64,000 nucleotides of DNA, taken from the NCBI RefSeq assembly GCF_035083965.1, contig NC_089724.1:23774474-23838473 (forward strand). The letters are read 5' to 3'. Source of the DNA: Branchiostoma lanceolatum. Lineage: Eukaryota > Chordata > Leptocardii > Amphioxiformes > Branchiostomatidae. Under the pieces are notes generated by a model. That model saw nothing but the letters and a program-made list of their open reading frames with translations, was not told the DNA's origin and ran no database searches. The translations under genes were made by a program, and so were the position numbers. Below, one piece after another: positions 12,901 to 22,800 of this stretch; positions within the stretch are counted from its first letter, which is position 1, and each line of letters begins with the position of its first letter.

Positions 12901-13875
12901 GAATGCCTCAAAGGATAGTGACCTAAAGATCAGATGACAGCATTTGTCTCCTTTCATAGTTTTCTAGCTGGTAATATCCAGAACTATTGAAACATTTCAC
13001 TTTTCGGGGCTGAAAATCCTTGAGGCAAAATATCGCACCTCCGCCTTTTCTTAAGGAAAGTGACGTAAAAAGATAAGATGACAAAATGCATCTCCTTTCA
13101 TAGTTTTCTAGCTGGTAACATCCAAAACTATTGAAACATTTTCACTTTTCACGGCTTTCAATCCTTGAGACAAACTATCGCACCTGCGCTTTTTCAATGC
13201 TTTGTTCAAGATAATATGACATAAGTCCAGATAAACCCAAAAGTACATGGAAACAATAAACTGCATAAAACCAAGACAGCTAGTTCAGTCGTACTAAACG
13301 AAAGATTCTGTCAATGTTGATAATAGCTAAATGTGCTATATGTTGAAAACGGCACCATAAGGCTCTAATTCTAACTTTATTAAATCTAATTTATTGAAGC
13401 AAAATCAATGTCGAGGTCAAATTAAATGTTGTAGACAATAGGAAGTAATAACTCTCCATTGAATTCTTAAGATATAGTTGATATCGAGCATAAAAAACAA
13501 GTACTGAAGTCAAACATAATATTTCCAACTTACCCCGATGTCTCTCGAGCTTCCCACTCCGAGATACAATAAAATACTCTGTCTTTGATAAAAATCAAAC
13601 ACGCTACTAAAACTTTTTGTTTCTCGGAAAGTGACTTATTAGAGATCAGAAGACGAGATTCATACCGTCATCGTCGGCAAGTAAAAAAGAAGGTGCTGCC
13701 TTGACGAAGAGTTCCACGCACATCTATGTTTTTGTTGCTTAGGAAACTTAAGAAACGTGTGCAAGAAAAATGGAAGAAATCATTTACCGTCATCATCGTC
13801 TGCTGCTGGCGCACACGTCACGGCAGCCACGAGGAACGCCAGGTAGACGGCCAGCACAGAAACCAGCGGACGCAT
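6412..13875 (-). CDS. Gene A: secreted ShK-ShK-CAP protein, nine exons, 343 aa
   Basis: Model: exons 13875-13788, 12600-12464, 11303-11156, 10346-10230, 9466-9446, 8982-8903, 8440-8310, 7163-6989, 6546-6412, all with GT/AG borders and consistent phase; total 1032 nt with stop. Residues 1-21 are a signal peptide (MRPLVSVLAVYLAFLVAAVT). Residues 22-75 form an acidic propeptide ending in RKKRE, a likely basic processing site. Exons 3 and 4 each encode a six-cysteine ShK-like module (about 78-123 and 126-162; the first ends FCQKSCGLC, the second VCCKNSSGLC). Exons 6-9 encode a CAP domain (about 172-340): CLEAHNKKR helix, HGENLYW, GHYTQ joined across an intron to IMWK, and ILVCYYQKGGN. CAP proteins are secreted, often lipid- or surface-binding proteins; ShK modules can block ion channels or act as protein-binding modules. 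The function here is unknown. The start is fixed by the signal peptide and by gene B. The tiny exon 5 (21 nt) is the least certain. Confidence 0.85.
6674..6782. repeat. (TG)n microsatellite
   Basis: Long interrupted TG tract in intron 8 of gene A. Frames through it encode only Cys-Val or His-Thr repeats and are artefacts. Confidence 0.97.
6869..6912. repeat. (TCTG)n microsatellite
   Basis: About eleven TCTG units in intron 8 of gene A. Confidence 0.97.
7520..7755 (+). repeat. SINE-like repeat, family S1 (copy 2)
   Basis: Lies in intron 7 of gene A. Same block order as copy 1: GTTGCTAACTAGGGGACCCCGGTTCTATCTT, GGTTGGGGCTGCACC, AATATACCCTGCTACTGAAA. Confidence 0.6.
7763..8277. mobile_element. 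TTAA-flanked inverted-repeat element (MITE) in intron 7 of gene A
   Basis: Left end TTAA-AGGCACCCAGAGCATTTTAT matches, in reverse complement, the right end ATTAAATGCTCTGGATGCCT-TTAA; the imperfect terminal repeats are about 35 bp and continue through GAGGTTTGAAAC / GTTTCAAGCCTC. A TTAA target duplication is typical of piggyBac and Kolobok superfamilies. No open frame of note is inside. A relative with the similar AGGCAACCAAAGCA terminus is at 36502-36850. Confidence 0.75.
8610..8835 (-). repeat. Dispersed repeat family R2 (degenerate copy)
   Basis: Contains AGCAGGGGGTCCAGGGGGC, CCGACCCCTACCCATATACCAA and ATCCATCCACAGCTTCTCGTTAT. These match in reverse complement the 27.0-30.3 kb copies (AAGCTGTGGATGGATCC, GGTAGGTGGGCAGGGGTAGG). 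Lies in intron 6 of gene A. Confidence 0.5.
9107..9359. mobile_element. Inverted-repeat MITE family M1 (diverged copy)
   Basis: Left arm GCAAAGTTGATCTGTAATTTCC...ACACAAAAATTGG, right arm CCAGTTTTTTGTGTGTTGGAAATTAC...CAACTTTGC. The inside has CATAATCCACTG..GAGTCACGTGTTGTAATCTGCATAACGTGA. The same element occurs at 41270-41658 and 62582-62940. It sits in intron 5 of gene A. Confidence 0.7.
11425..12430. repeat. Tandem palindromic repeat cluster in intron 2 of gene A
   Basis: Three copies of a GC-rich hairpin unit beginning AATACAACACGGTGTATTCCG start near 11425, 11576 and 11957. The first (11433-11543) is a clear inverted repeat, GGTGTATTCCGCATC against GATGCGGAATACACC; the third closes with GATGCGGAATACAACGTGTTG. 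A longer unit of about 420 bp (AGCCCGTGTGATAAAAGTAGAA..TATCGAACGTTTTCG..CCCAGGTATGACAT) is present at about 11845-11945 and again at 12328-12425, so the block has been tandemly duplicated. Long open frames on both strands here are a by-product of the GC-rich palindrome. Confidence 0.75.
12720..12832. repeat. GA/CA-rich simple repeat
   Basis: (GA)n followed by GAGAAACACACA units and a short (CA)n in intron 1 of gene A. Confidence 0.9.
12914..13190. repeat. Direct tandem duplication of about 130 bp
   Basis: Two adjacent copies share TCTCCTTTCATAGTTTTCTA, GCTGGTAA, AAACTATTGAAACATTTT-like blocks and an end near AATCCTTGAG..TATCGCACCT. Located in intron 1 of gene A; no coding content. Confidence 0.8.
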
Positions 13876-13987
13876 CTTGGACGTCTGTCGGCGATGAAGT
13901 TCTAGTTAGAAACGGTTGGCCTGCACTCTTCCTAGGTCTGATAACCAACTGAAGACGCATACTAACCGGGGAGGAGGACTGACCATA

Positions 13988-14016
13988 CTTTATACTCCTA
14001 GCTTAGCGCTCATTGG
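13988..14016 (-). promoter_or_regulatory. Putative core promoter of gene A (TATA and CCAAT boxes)
   Basis: On the minus strand a CCAAT box (14016-14012) is followed 18 bp later by TATAAAG (13994-13988), about 113 bp before the ATG at 13875. Gene B has the same elements with the same spacing (25189-25185 and 25167-25161) within a conserved block reading GAGCGCTAAGCTAG. Conservation between paralogues supports function, but recent duplication alone could also explain it. Confidence 0.65.
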
Positions 14017-14551
14017 CTGAACACTGTCGAACGACGGTTATATTTTGAAACTTTCCTTGGGAGAAAATGAAGACCTGACCGATTACCAGAGGAAAAAGTG
14101 ACACACAGGCATAGTAAAGAAAAGTGTTCTTGTACCAATGAATACCTGGTGTTACAGTGCAATCATCCAATACGTACGTAATGATAAAAGAAGTGAAATT
14201 AGCAGCAAGAAAATATTGAAAAATATCATTTAACGAGCCTGATCGAAACAGCACTTTCTCACAAAGGTTGGTAAATTTACACATTTACACGATTACTAAA
14301 GATAGAAGCCCATCACAGATCAGCGACCTTAACCTTTTACAACAAGCATCCGGGCCTTCAACAGCAGCAAACAGGCCTGGTGTAATCAAACAATGATCAC
14401 GATTGTTTTCACACAAGGCAGTCATCGTACCAGAACGTTCATCGCCCTGTGTGTTCCCTCATCACACTGTCTAAACGTGTAAGGCTACGCTAGCCTGGGC
14501 ACATTGTCCATGTTTAAGTGTCAAGGTTGAACCAAACGTACACTCTCATAA

Positions 14552-14946
14552 TATGTTGATTTGATTGATAGTATATGGATGACATCCGCGCGCGTATCAA
14601 TTTTCGTCCGTTTCTAAAAGAAATAAAGTTTTGGACCATAGTGTAAATTGTACAAAGCAGCTGCAAAATGAGCAAATCTATGCCGTAAATTGCAAAAAAG
14701 GAATATTTCGGAGAATGGATACTAATATCGTTGAATTACAAGGCCAAAGAATATATGAAGGAACAAAATTAAAGAATGTACTATTTGGTATAATATGCTG
14801 TGTGTTAAGTCATTTGTTCATCCTTCCTGACCACGTAGATTTTATAATGAAGGCAACTTTTTTTTGCCAAATTGTCTTTTTATTCGCACGCTCGCATCAG
14901 TGTTGAGGTTCCCAGAGAATGTCATCCATACGATCAAATCAACATG
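14552..14946. mobile_element. Inverted-repeat DNA element related to the 56.10-56.91 kb element
   Basis: Left end ATGTTGATTTGAT..TATATGGATGACATCCGCGCG pairs with right end AATGTCATCCATACGATCAAATCAACAT. The core TATGGATGACATC and the adjacent GCGCG..AATTTTCG block are shared with the element at 56102-56914. The internal open frame (14631-14906) has no recognisable domain. Confidence 0.65.
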
Positions 14947-15404
14947 GCCTAAGTAAGGTAAAGCAGTCGTCCTCATCTGAGGTGAAGCATGGTACTTTTC
15001 AAGAAGCTAGTGGTACTGCAGTGCGACTTCGCTACTGCGGCTCGCGTATTTCTAATTGGTCACCCCTTTTCTTCGTCATAATTGTGTTAAATTCTTTTAC
15101 AGAAGAAAAAGAACTTTATTGCGCTACAATTGTATCTGGTACAATGTATGGTAACTTACGCACATGGAAGACGAACTATTGCTAATAGTTAACAAATACA
15201 AAGAACTAGTCTAAGCTATGACTAACAGTAGAAATAATCTATTTGTAATGTACATGCTAACGCTCTAAAACAGTATGTTGGTAACAGTCATGATGCTGTG
15301 TCAATAACTGATTTTACAAAAACTCTCAAATCTTTCTGTTAAACCGGCCTTGTTCGTTAACGAATTTTTTGCAACAGTAACTTTATATTCTATCTTGTTG
15401 TATC

Positions 15405-15690
15405 TTATAGTGTGAACTTCCGTACTTGTGGTTAGGGTTGACTTGAATCTTAAGGTTTCGGGCTCGAATCTCGGGCAGGCCCCAGTGTTGTGCACTTGGG
15501 ATAGACACTTTACACTTATTTCCTCACTCGATTAAGGTGAAAATGACTATCTAGCTTTGGTTAGGGACGTCCACTTTATATAGGTCAAACTCAACTGGTC
15601 TCGAAAAAAAGTCACAGCTGCGTAAGACTGTACCACTCACACCGGGATGGAGCCCTACTCTCGTCGATAAGTGTGTTGCTCAAACACGTG
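15405..15690 (+). repeat. tRNA-derived SINE, family S2 (copy 1)
   Basis: Head CTTGTGGTTAGGGTTGACTT..GGGCTCGAATCTCGGGCAGG has A- and B-box-like sequences; then CCCAGTGTTGTGCAC and a GGTTAGGGACGTCCAC body. Copies are at 21022-21245 and 34512-34735. Confidence 0.7.
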
Positions 15691-15721
15691 GCTTCCGGCT
15701 TTACATCCCAATCCTGATTCT

Positions 15722-15905
15722 GTAAATTCAGATATGTTTACGGTGGTTTTATGTTCGCGGTTTTCGCGGTGAACTCTTCAGCGTGAAGTCAAAACCATCG
15801 CGAAATTATTTGCCCACCTATGGCTGTAGCGCTACTGCTGTTTTAAACGAGATCTTAAAAGGCACCGCGAACACGCCATTTTCTCCCTACAACGAAATAA
15901 AAACC
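15722..15905 (+). repeat. Dispersed repeat family R1 (copy 2)
   Basis: Same block order as copy 1: TTTACGGTGGTTTTATGTTCGCGG, CGGTGAACTCTTC, GGCACCGCGAACACGCCATTTTCTCCCTAC. Confidence 0.7.
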
Positions 15906-16451
15906 CAGCGTACAGTATATACATGGTACGGTCGTTGACCGATTCAGTCCGTTATGTTGACTTGAGTCTGTATGTCATCTGTGTCACTGACGACAGCTAG
16001 AGTGACTTCTTCCTTTGAGTATTTTCTGTGTGCAGGACATCGGGCTACCTTTCATGTGTGTTTCAGCAAGGTCCTAACCTTTAGGAGTGGTGATTTTGTT
16101 TCTTTTAACAGAATACTCTAAAGCTAACTCCTTCCACCTGTTTTTTTAGGTTCCAGTCGGGCACACATTGCGATGTATTCAAAAAATGGGGGGTTATGCA
16201 GATGCTCATGGTAATGTCTTCTATTCTATTTTGGCAATATTTAGAGTAACATGTCTATAAAAGATTAAAAAAGTGAGCTTTGTTAGAGACACGACGAAAG
16301 TCTGCCAGAACATGTAGAACTTGACCGAAATGTCATCGACTGCGTAACGTTAAGTCAAGTTGATTTTTTAAAGATTTTTTTTCTTTTTTTTCCTTTCTTT
16401 ATTGGTTTTCCAAAGTAAATTACAAATTCAAATACTAAGAGAATATGGATA

Positions 16452-18661
16452 TAACGTTGGGTAACATAAATTCGTGGGGTACTTAAATTCCTGATTTTTC
16501 GAAAACGGGGTATTTAGGGATATGTGCTAGATGCAACATCAGTAATACCACTAGAAATGCAAACTTGACAGACTAACGCATATAGAACACTGTCTGAAAA
16601 GCTTCGATAAGCATGCATTAGAAGTTGGCTACGTCAAAAACTCTCCGCCCCTTATTGACAGAGTCTGGGGGCTTCGTGGGAGACTCACACTGCACGGTTG
16701 TTCGCTGGTTTATAAGACAAATGTCTCATCTCCTGCCTGCTAAACACAATTATTTAACGTTGGGTAACATAAATTCGCGGGGTACTTAAATTCGCGATTT
16801 TTCGAAAACGGGGTATTTAGGGATATGTGCTAGATGCAACATAAGTAATACCGCTAGAAATGCAAACCTGACAGACTTACGTATTCAGAACACTGTCTGA
16901 AAAGCTTCGATAAGCATGCATTATAAGGCGACGAGGTCAAAAACTCTCCGTCCCTTATTGGAACAGTCTGAGGGCTTCGTGGGAGAATTACACAACATGG
17001 TTGTCGGCTGGTCTATAAGAAAAATGTCACATCCGCTTCCTGCTAAACACAATTATTTACAATACAACTTATTACAATCTCTTTTGCTAACCTGTAACTG
17101 GATTCTAAGTGTGATCAATCATCAAAACTCCTCTCTGTTGCTACAACCTTCGGCACGTGTATTTTCCCGCCGCCATATTGTTAACCAGAATCCTGTTGTC
17201 AAGCAGACGACAAAGGTTTGTGAGGAACACTTTTTTGTCTAAATGCTGCGTGTGATAGTGGACTGAGGAAGATATTTTCCTCAAAGTTTGCTCCTAACAC
17301 AACAAGGAACACATGGACATAGTAGTATTACCATTGCTACGGCATCCAGCTAACTTTCCATGAATAATGTAACGTTACACGTTGCCCGATGATGACGATG
17401 GGCCGACTTTGAGTGAAGTTCTACCGACTCAACACACGGGTTGTTCCCGAACTGGCCTGATGTGTGCGGTACGGCCGTTTTTTCGTGTATTTTTTTTTAC
17501 TTGGACAAGTCTATATCCATAGCACTCTCCTCAAGCCAAGGATGGAACGAATAGCTGCTGTATAAAATGTGATTAGCGGTAAGATATTCAAGACGAATCT
17601 TATCTCCCGAATTAATGTGCACCCGGTACCCCTGTCCGACAGCACCGTCATTGTGCGTGCGGCGGACGGTAGTTTCAAGTTGAAATATTATGGTGTCAGC
17701 ACGACTAGAGACAAAATCTACCATATATATGATTAGTGCAAAGATAATACATGATACTGACATAATAATAGAAAAAAAGGATGGTTTGTTGTTCTGCTAG
17801 ATTGATTTCAGTCAACCATTATCGGAAAAATCCCGAATTTATGTTACCCAACGTTACAAGACAACTTATTACAATCTCTTTTGCTAACCTGCAACTGGAT
17901 TCTAAGTGTGATCAATCATCAAAACTCCTCTTTGTTGCTACAACCTACGGCACGTGTATTTTCCCGCCGCCATATTGTTACCCAGAATCCTGTCGTCAAG
18001 CAGACGACAAAAGGTTTGTGAGGAACACTTTTTTGTCTAAATGTTGCGTGTGATAGTGGACTGAAGACGATATTTTGCTCAAAGTTTGCTCCTAACACAA
18101 CAAGGAACACATGGACATAGTAGTATAACCATTGCTACGGCATCCAGCTAACTTTCCATGTAGTTAGCTACGGACTACTAGTCGTGAATAATGTACACGT
18201 TGCCATGACGGTGGGGATCGACTTTGAGTGACGTTCTACCGACTCAACAAACGGGATGTTAGCAAAGGCCTGATGTGTGCGGTGCGGCCGTTTTTTCGTG
18301 TATTTTTTTACTTGGACAAGTCTATATCCATAGCACTCTCCTCAAGCCAAGGATGGAACGAATAGCTGCTGTATAAAATGTGATTAGCGGTGAGATATTC
18401 AAGACGAATCTTCTCTCCCGAATTAATGTGCACCCCTGTCCGACAGCACCGTCATTGTGGGTGCGGCGGACGGTAGTTTGAAGTTGAAATATTATGGTGT
18501 CAGCACGACTAGAGACAAAATCTACCATATATATGATTAGTGCAAAGATAGTACATGATACTGACATAATAATAGAAAAAAAGGATGGTTTATTGTTCTG
18601 CTAGATTGATTTCAGTCAACCATTATCGGAAAAATCCCGAATTTATGTTACCCAACGTTAC
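16452..18661. mobile_element. Rearranged composite DNA transposon, family T1 (L-L-M-R-M-R order)
   Basis: The left terminus AACGTTGGGTAACATAAATT occurs at about 16457 and 16758, and its reverse complement AATTTATGTTACCCAACGTT closes units near 17857 and 18660. Segment order is L (16452-16753), L again (16754-17053), M (17054-17460), R (17461-17857), M again (17858-18285), R again (18286-18661). L is about 300 bp and carries GTATTTAGGGATATGTGCTAG. M carries CTTATTACAATCTCTTTTGC and TTTTCCCGCCGCCATATTGT. R encodes on the minus strand an 88-aa open frame (17763-17497) in the first copy, frameshifted in the second. Another end of the family starts at 63851. A TA dinucleotide flanks the left end, but no clean target duplication is visible. 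The superfamily is not assigned. Confidence 0.75.
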
Positions 18662-19854
18662 ATTGGTCACAACAAAAACAATAAAAACCGGGACAATGTG
18701 GACAGGTGCAGCACACATACACTTACAGAAAATTATAGCCCCCTTTAGATATTAATTGTAATTTGCCTCCAAACAATATCGTTTAAGTATATGATTACAT
18801 ATAATTATGTCCTTACATTCATATCATTATATATGATAGTTTTAGATAGTAGTGTATAATAGTATTAATAGTATAATGTAATTACATGGAATTTCATGTT
18901 AATTACATATAATGTAATTCACGTGAAGTTAAATTAAACATAGATCAAGTTATTTGTGCTTCATTTCAAAAGCGAGACCAAATCTTCCATACATGGCGAC
19001 ACATGTACTGTCATTGGTAATATTTTGTACTTCTGAATAAAGGATAGATTAGACTTGTAGCATTGTTGTTTGATATTCGTTGCCATATATTGTACCGTGT
19101 ACCATTAATGTTGTCGAGCAAAAAACTTCATTCATTCAGTCATTCAATCCTTCACTCCATTCACTCATTCACTCAGTCATTCATTCAGTCATTCATTCAT
19201 TCACTGTAGATGATTTAATCATTCCGTTTAATTGTTACCGCAATGATGACTGGTGGAATGTTAGGGGAAGATATGGGAGGAGTTCTGTCACCTAACTTGA
19301 TGTAAGCTACCCAATTGATAACACGCATCACAATCAATTGCGAGATGGCAATTTCACATTTTATTTCATGTCTTGGATACGGTAGTCATTATACAATATA
19401 CATGTAGTAGATTTGAAGAAAGTCACTTCCAGCACAATTCTCTGGGCATGCGTATTACCCGAAGATAAAAGAAAAAAAAGCGAGATAACATTAGAAACAG
19501 TTTAAATGGTCGGGAGAAGTGTTTAAATGGTCAGGAGATTAAATCTCATTGCAAACTGCGATTGGACAATTTTTTGAACATGTGTACTGCAATACAGTAC
19601 GACAGCTAGGGAATTTGTAGCAAATGTGCTAGAATATGTATGTTGAAACTTATAGAAAAAGTAAGGCTTATTTAGGTGACCTGGAAAATCTTAGCATTGG
19701 GGAAAGGGCTATATAACGAAGGGTTACTTCCGCATATAATTTCTCTATCATTTTTTACTCGTATTACTTGTCATAGATCATCATATCGTCGAGGTCGTTA
19801 GGCCGGATGTGACGTCAGGTCGAATGTGACGCCAGGTCGGATGTGACGTGTCGT
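18662..19854. other. Intergenic, AT-rich, no gene seen
   Basis: Between the composite transposon and the 3' end of gene B. Contains ATATAATTA-type AT-rich sequence (18780-18930) and a CATTCATTCA-type simple repeat (about 19130-19205). No exon-like sequence. Confidence 0.6.
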
Positions 19855-22800
19855 CTACGTCGGGACATTTTTGTTGAAGAGGACTGTTGAGAGCTTGTTG
19901 CCGGCTGTCTCGTACATGCAGACGAGAATGTGGTTTCCTGTGTCGCCCGACCTTCCGCAGCCGACGCCCACAGATCCCTTCCACACCATCTGATGCAAGA
20001 ACAAGAAGAAACGTTTTCGATGACAAGTCAAAACAGACGCAAACTGAAGTCTGAATAAGCCCATTCACGGTTCCGACTACGCATGTGCAGTGTCAAAGGT
20101 AAAGGCCCCTGAGACGTTAACAAAACCCGTCTGGGTGTTGTTATGCAAATCTAGACAATGTCGAGACTAGAACTGTTTCCAAGCCAGGGGCGTTCACCTT
20201 TGACACTGCACATGCGTAGTCGGAACCGCGAATGCGCTTATAACGGTAAAACGGGACGTTCTGTCGCCCACTTCGCAGCTGTCTTGTGATTTTAGTGTGG
20301 TTTTCTTCGCCAGTGAAGACAACGCAGACTGTTAACGACGGGCAATCAGGAATTCCTATGACAAACGTTGGCGTATAGTATGTAATTCAGCTGTTCTGTG
20401 GCAGAATTTAAACAAAGTAAATATTGAAATAATGTAATGACAAGAATATTATCATTATTTTTATTTAGGACAGACAGGGACAATGTGGCGGCATTGCATT
20501 CCAGTTTTTATAACTTATTTCAACAGCGCCACATGCAGTGAGAAAAATAAGCTTGGCAAGGTAAAGATAGTCCCAAAGCCTTTTTGAGCTGAGGCTATAT
20601 GGGTGTTATCTTTCCACCGCCTTTTACCTCCCCAACTTAAGTCGGGTACCCATTTTTACAGCTGGGTGGAGTGAGGGCTTGTCCAAAGGGCGCAACATCG
20701 GTGGCGTCAGGGGATTCGAACCCAGGACCACTGCGTTCTTGGCCAAGCACCCTGCCGTTACGCCACACGACCCCACACGACAAGAATATGAAACAGTAGA
20801 GAACGAATCCTTGCTAACCTGAGTATAGTGGCCGTACAGCCGGACGCCGTAAGGGGTCACAGGGCGTCCTCTCCTCCTGAGAGCCTTGTAGTACTTCTTC
20901 TCGTCATACCAGGCCTCGATGGCGTTTTGGAACTTGCTGCTCCCACTACAGCTCGGCGCGGACGACCAGGTCCAGTACAGGTTCTCCCCGTGCCTGGAAA
21001 AAACACACCGACAATAGTGTTATCAATAAGGTCTTGTGATTAAGGTTGTTTGTTGACTTAGAATCTGAAGGTTCTGGGTTCGAATCCCTGGCAGGCCCCT
21101 GTGTTGGGAAAGGCACGTAACACATATTTTCCGCTCACTTGACTCATGTTGAAATGAGTACCTAGCTTCGGTTAGGGACGTGGACGTACTTACGAAGCCG
21201 GAGGTCTCATGTTTGAGGAGAGCCACATTCCGAGAAGTTTTAAGAAACCCACCACACTTAACGAAAAGAGTAAGGGTCCATCTCTGAGTTTTTGGATCAA
21301 ACCTTACAGTCAGAACTTACGTAAAAACCTGTTTCCATTTATGTCCAGGTAATTGTCTATCGTAACATTAGTAGACAGTTTGTAAGTCAGTGTAGCAAGC
21401 CTGAAAGTAGCTAAATTGAGCCCGGCTTTTTTCAAAGGCCCCCATGCAAGTAGGTTAAGACTGGCAGCTGATGTCATATTTATGGAATGTACGTACTACA
21501 CTACCCTCAAGATGGGGGTGTCGATCTATAATTCTCCAGACGCTGGAAATACTGCTACGGTGCCCAAAATCGCCACGTTTCAACAGCACCTCAATAACAT
21601 GCCAAAATTAGTACACTCGAAGCATAAATCCTGGTTCTGTGTTCTAGTAACCATTTCTGGTATAAAACCTGGTTCTGCCAGATCTTAAGTCACTGACGAA
21701 AGATAGCGGATGCTGTCTGAAACGTCTGACTGTTTCAAAATTTTATCCAGTTGCTTGCACAACTATTTTTGGCGTACACTTGGAGGAGCACACTCCTAGT
21801 GTGCATGGAAATGCACCTGTAAACCCAGCCAAAAAAAACGAACAGACTTACACGACGTTCTTCCCGTTCACGGACCAGGTGCGCTCCGCCTGTGTAGAGT
21901 GTTTGAGCGGGTAACTTCTCGGGTTTGCGTCGTAGTTGGCCTTCAGTTTCTTGGCGTACTTCGTGGCTTCTTCTCCACACGCCTTAGACAAAAGAAAGGT
22001 ATCCACGTTATCATACAACAATCCGCCTGTCAAATCCAGGTATGGAAATGGCTAGTACTGATCACCACTTTGGTACAGTTGATGGGCCAATAACACCTTT
22101 TTTTGTAAAACAGCTAAAACGCGACGCAGGGCGCTTCCCCGTGAAATTACCCTTTACCTTGATACAGCGAAGAGGGTGTTGACTTCAAGGTCAGGTCCAT
22201 TCAATTCAGTACGTCTAAAGAACAAGGCTTAGCTTTAGCTAACAATGGTCAAATTATCGGTCATAGTTGAGTAACATTTTAGAAAGTTGTAGAACCGAAT
22301 ATTTATGCTTGGCCCTTCGACTAATATATTTGATCAGTTCAGTAGAAAGTATTGTTGGCCATTGTTGCACTGGCAAATCCAACTAGGAGGCCCAAACTTG
22401 CACCATTTCTTTCAGACATCAAATGTTATCTGCCACTGAAAGATAGAGATGGTAGCAGGTTCACGACAAAATATACAAAAACCGAAAGTTCTGCTCCACC
22501 ACTAAGGAAAGCCGCCAGGGAGTCCAAAATTGACCCTAACCTTCGTCTTCCCACGACCTACCTAGATACCAAATATCATTACAATCTATCGCTTATGAGC
22601 ATATATCCCCCACCCCCCGCACACACACTCTGTGCTTACCTTACACCAGTACATTTCAGGTGCGCCATCAGCTTCACGCTTCTTGTTGTGGTTATCCAAA
22701 CAGTTTTGTTCGAATTCTGTGGCAAACAAAACCAACGAGATGTAAATGACAACAACAATGTTTACATATTCACACACACATTGCGCCAACATGAGTTTCC

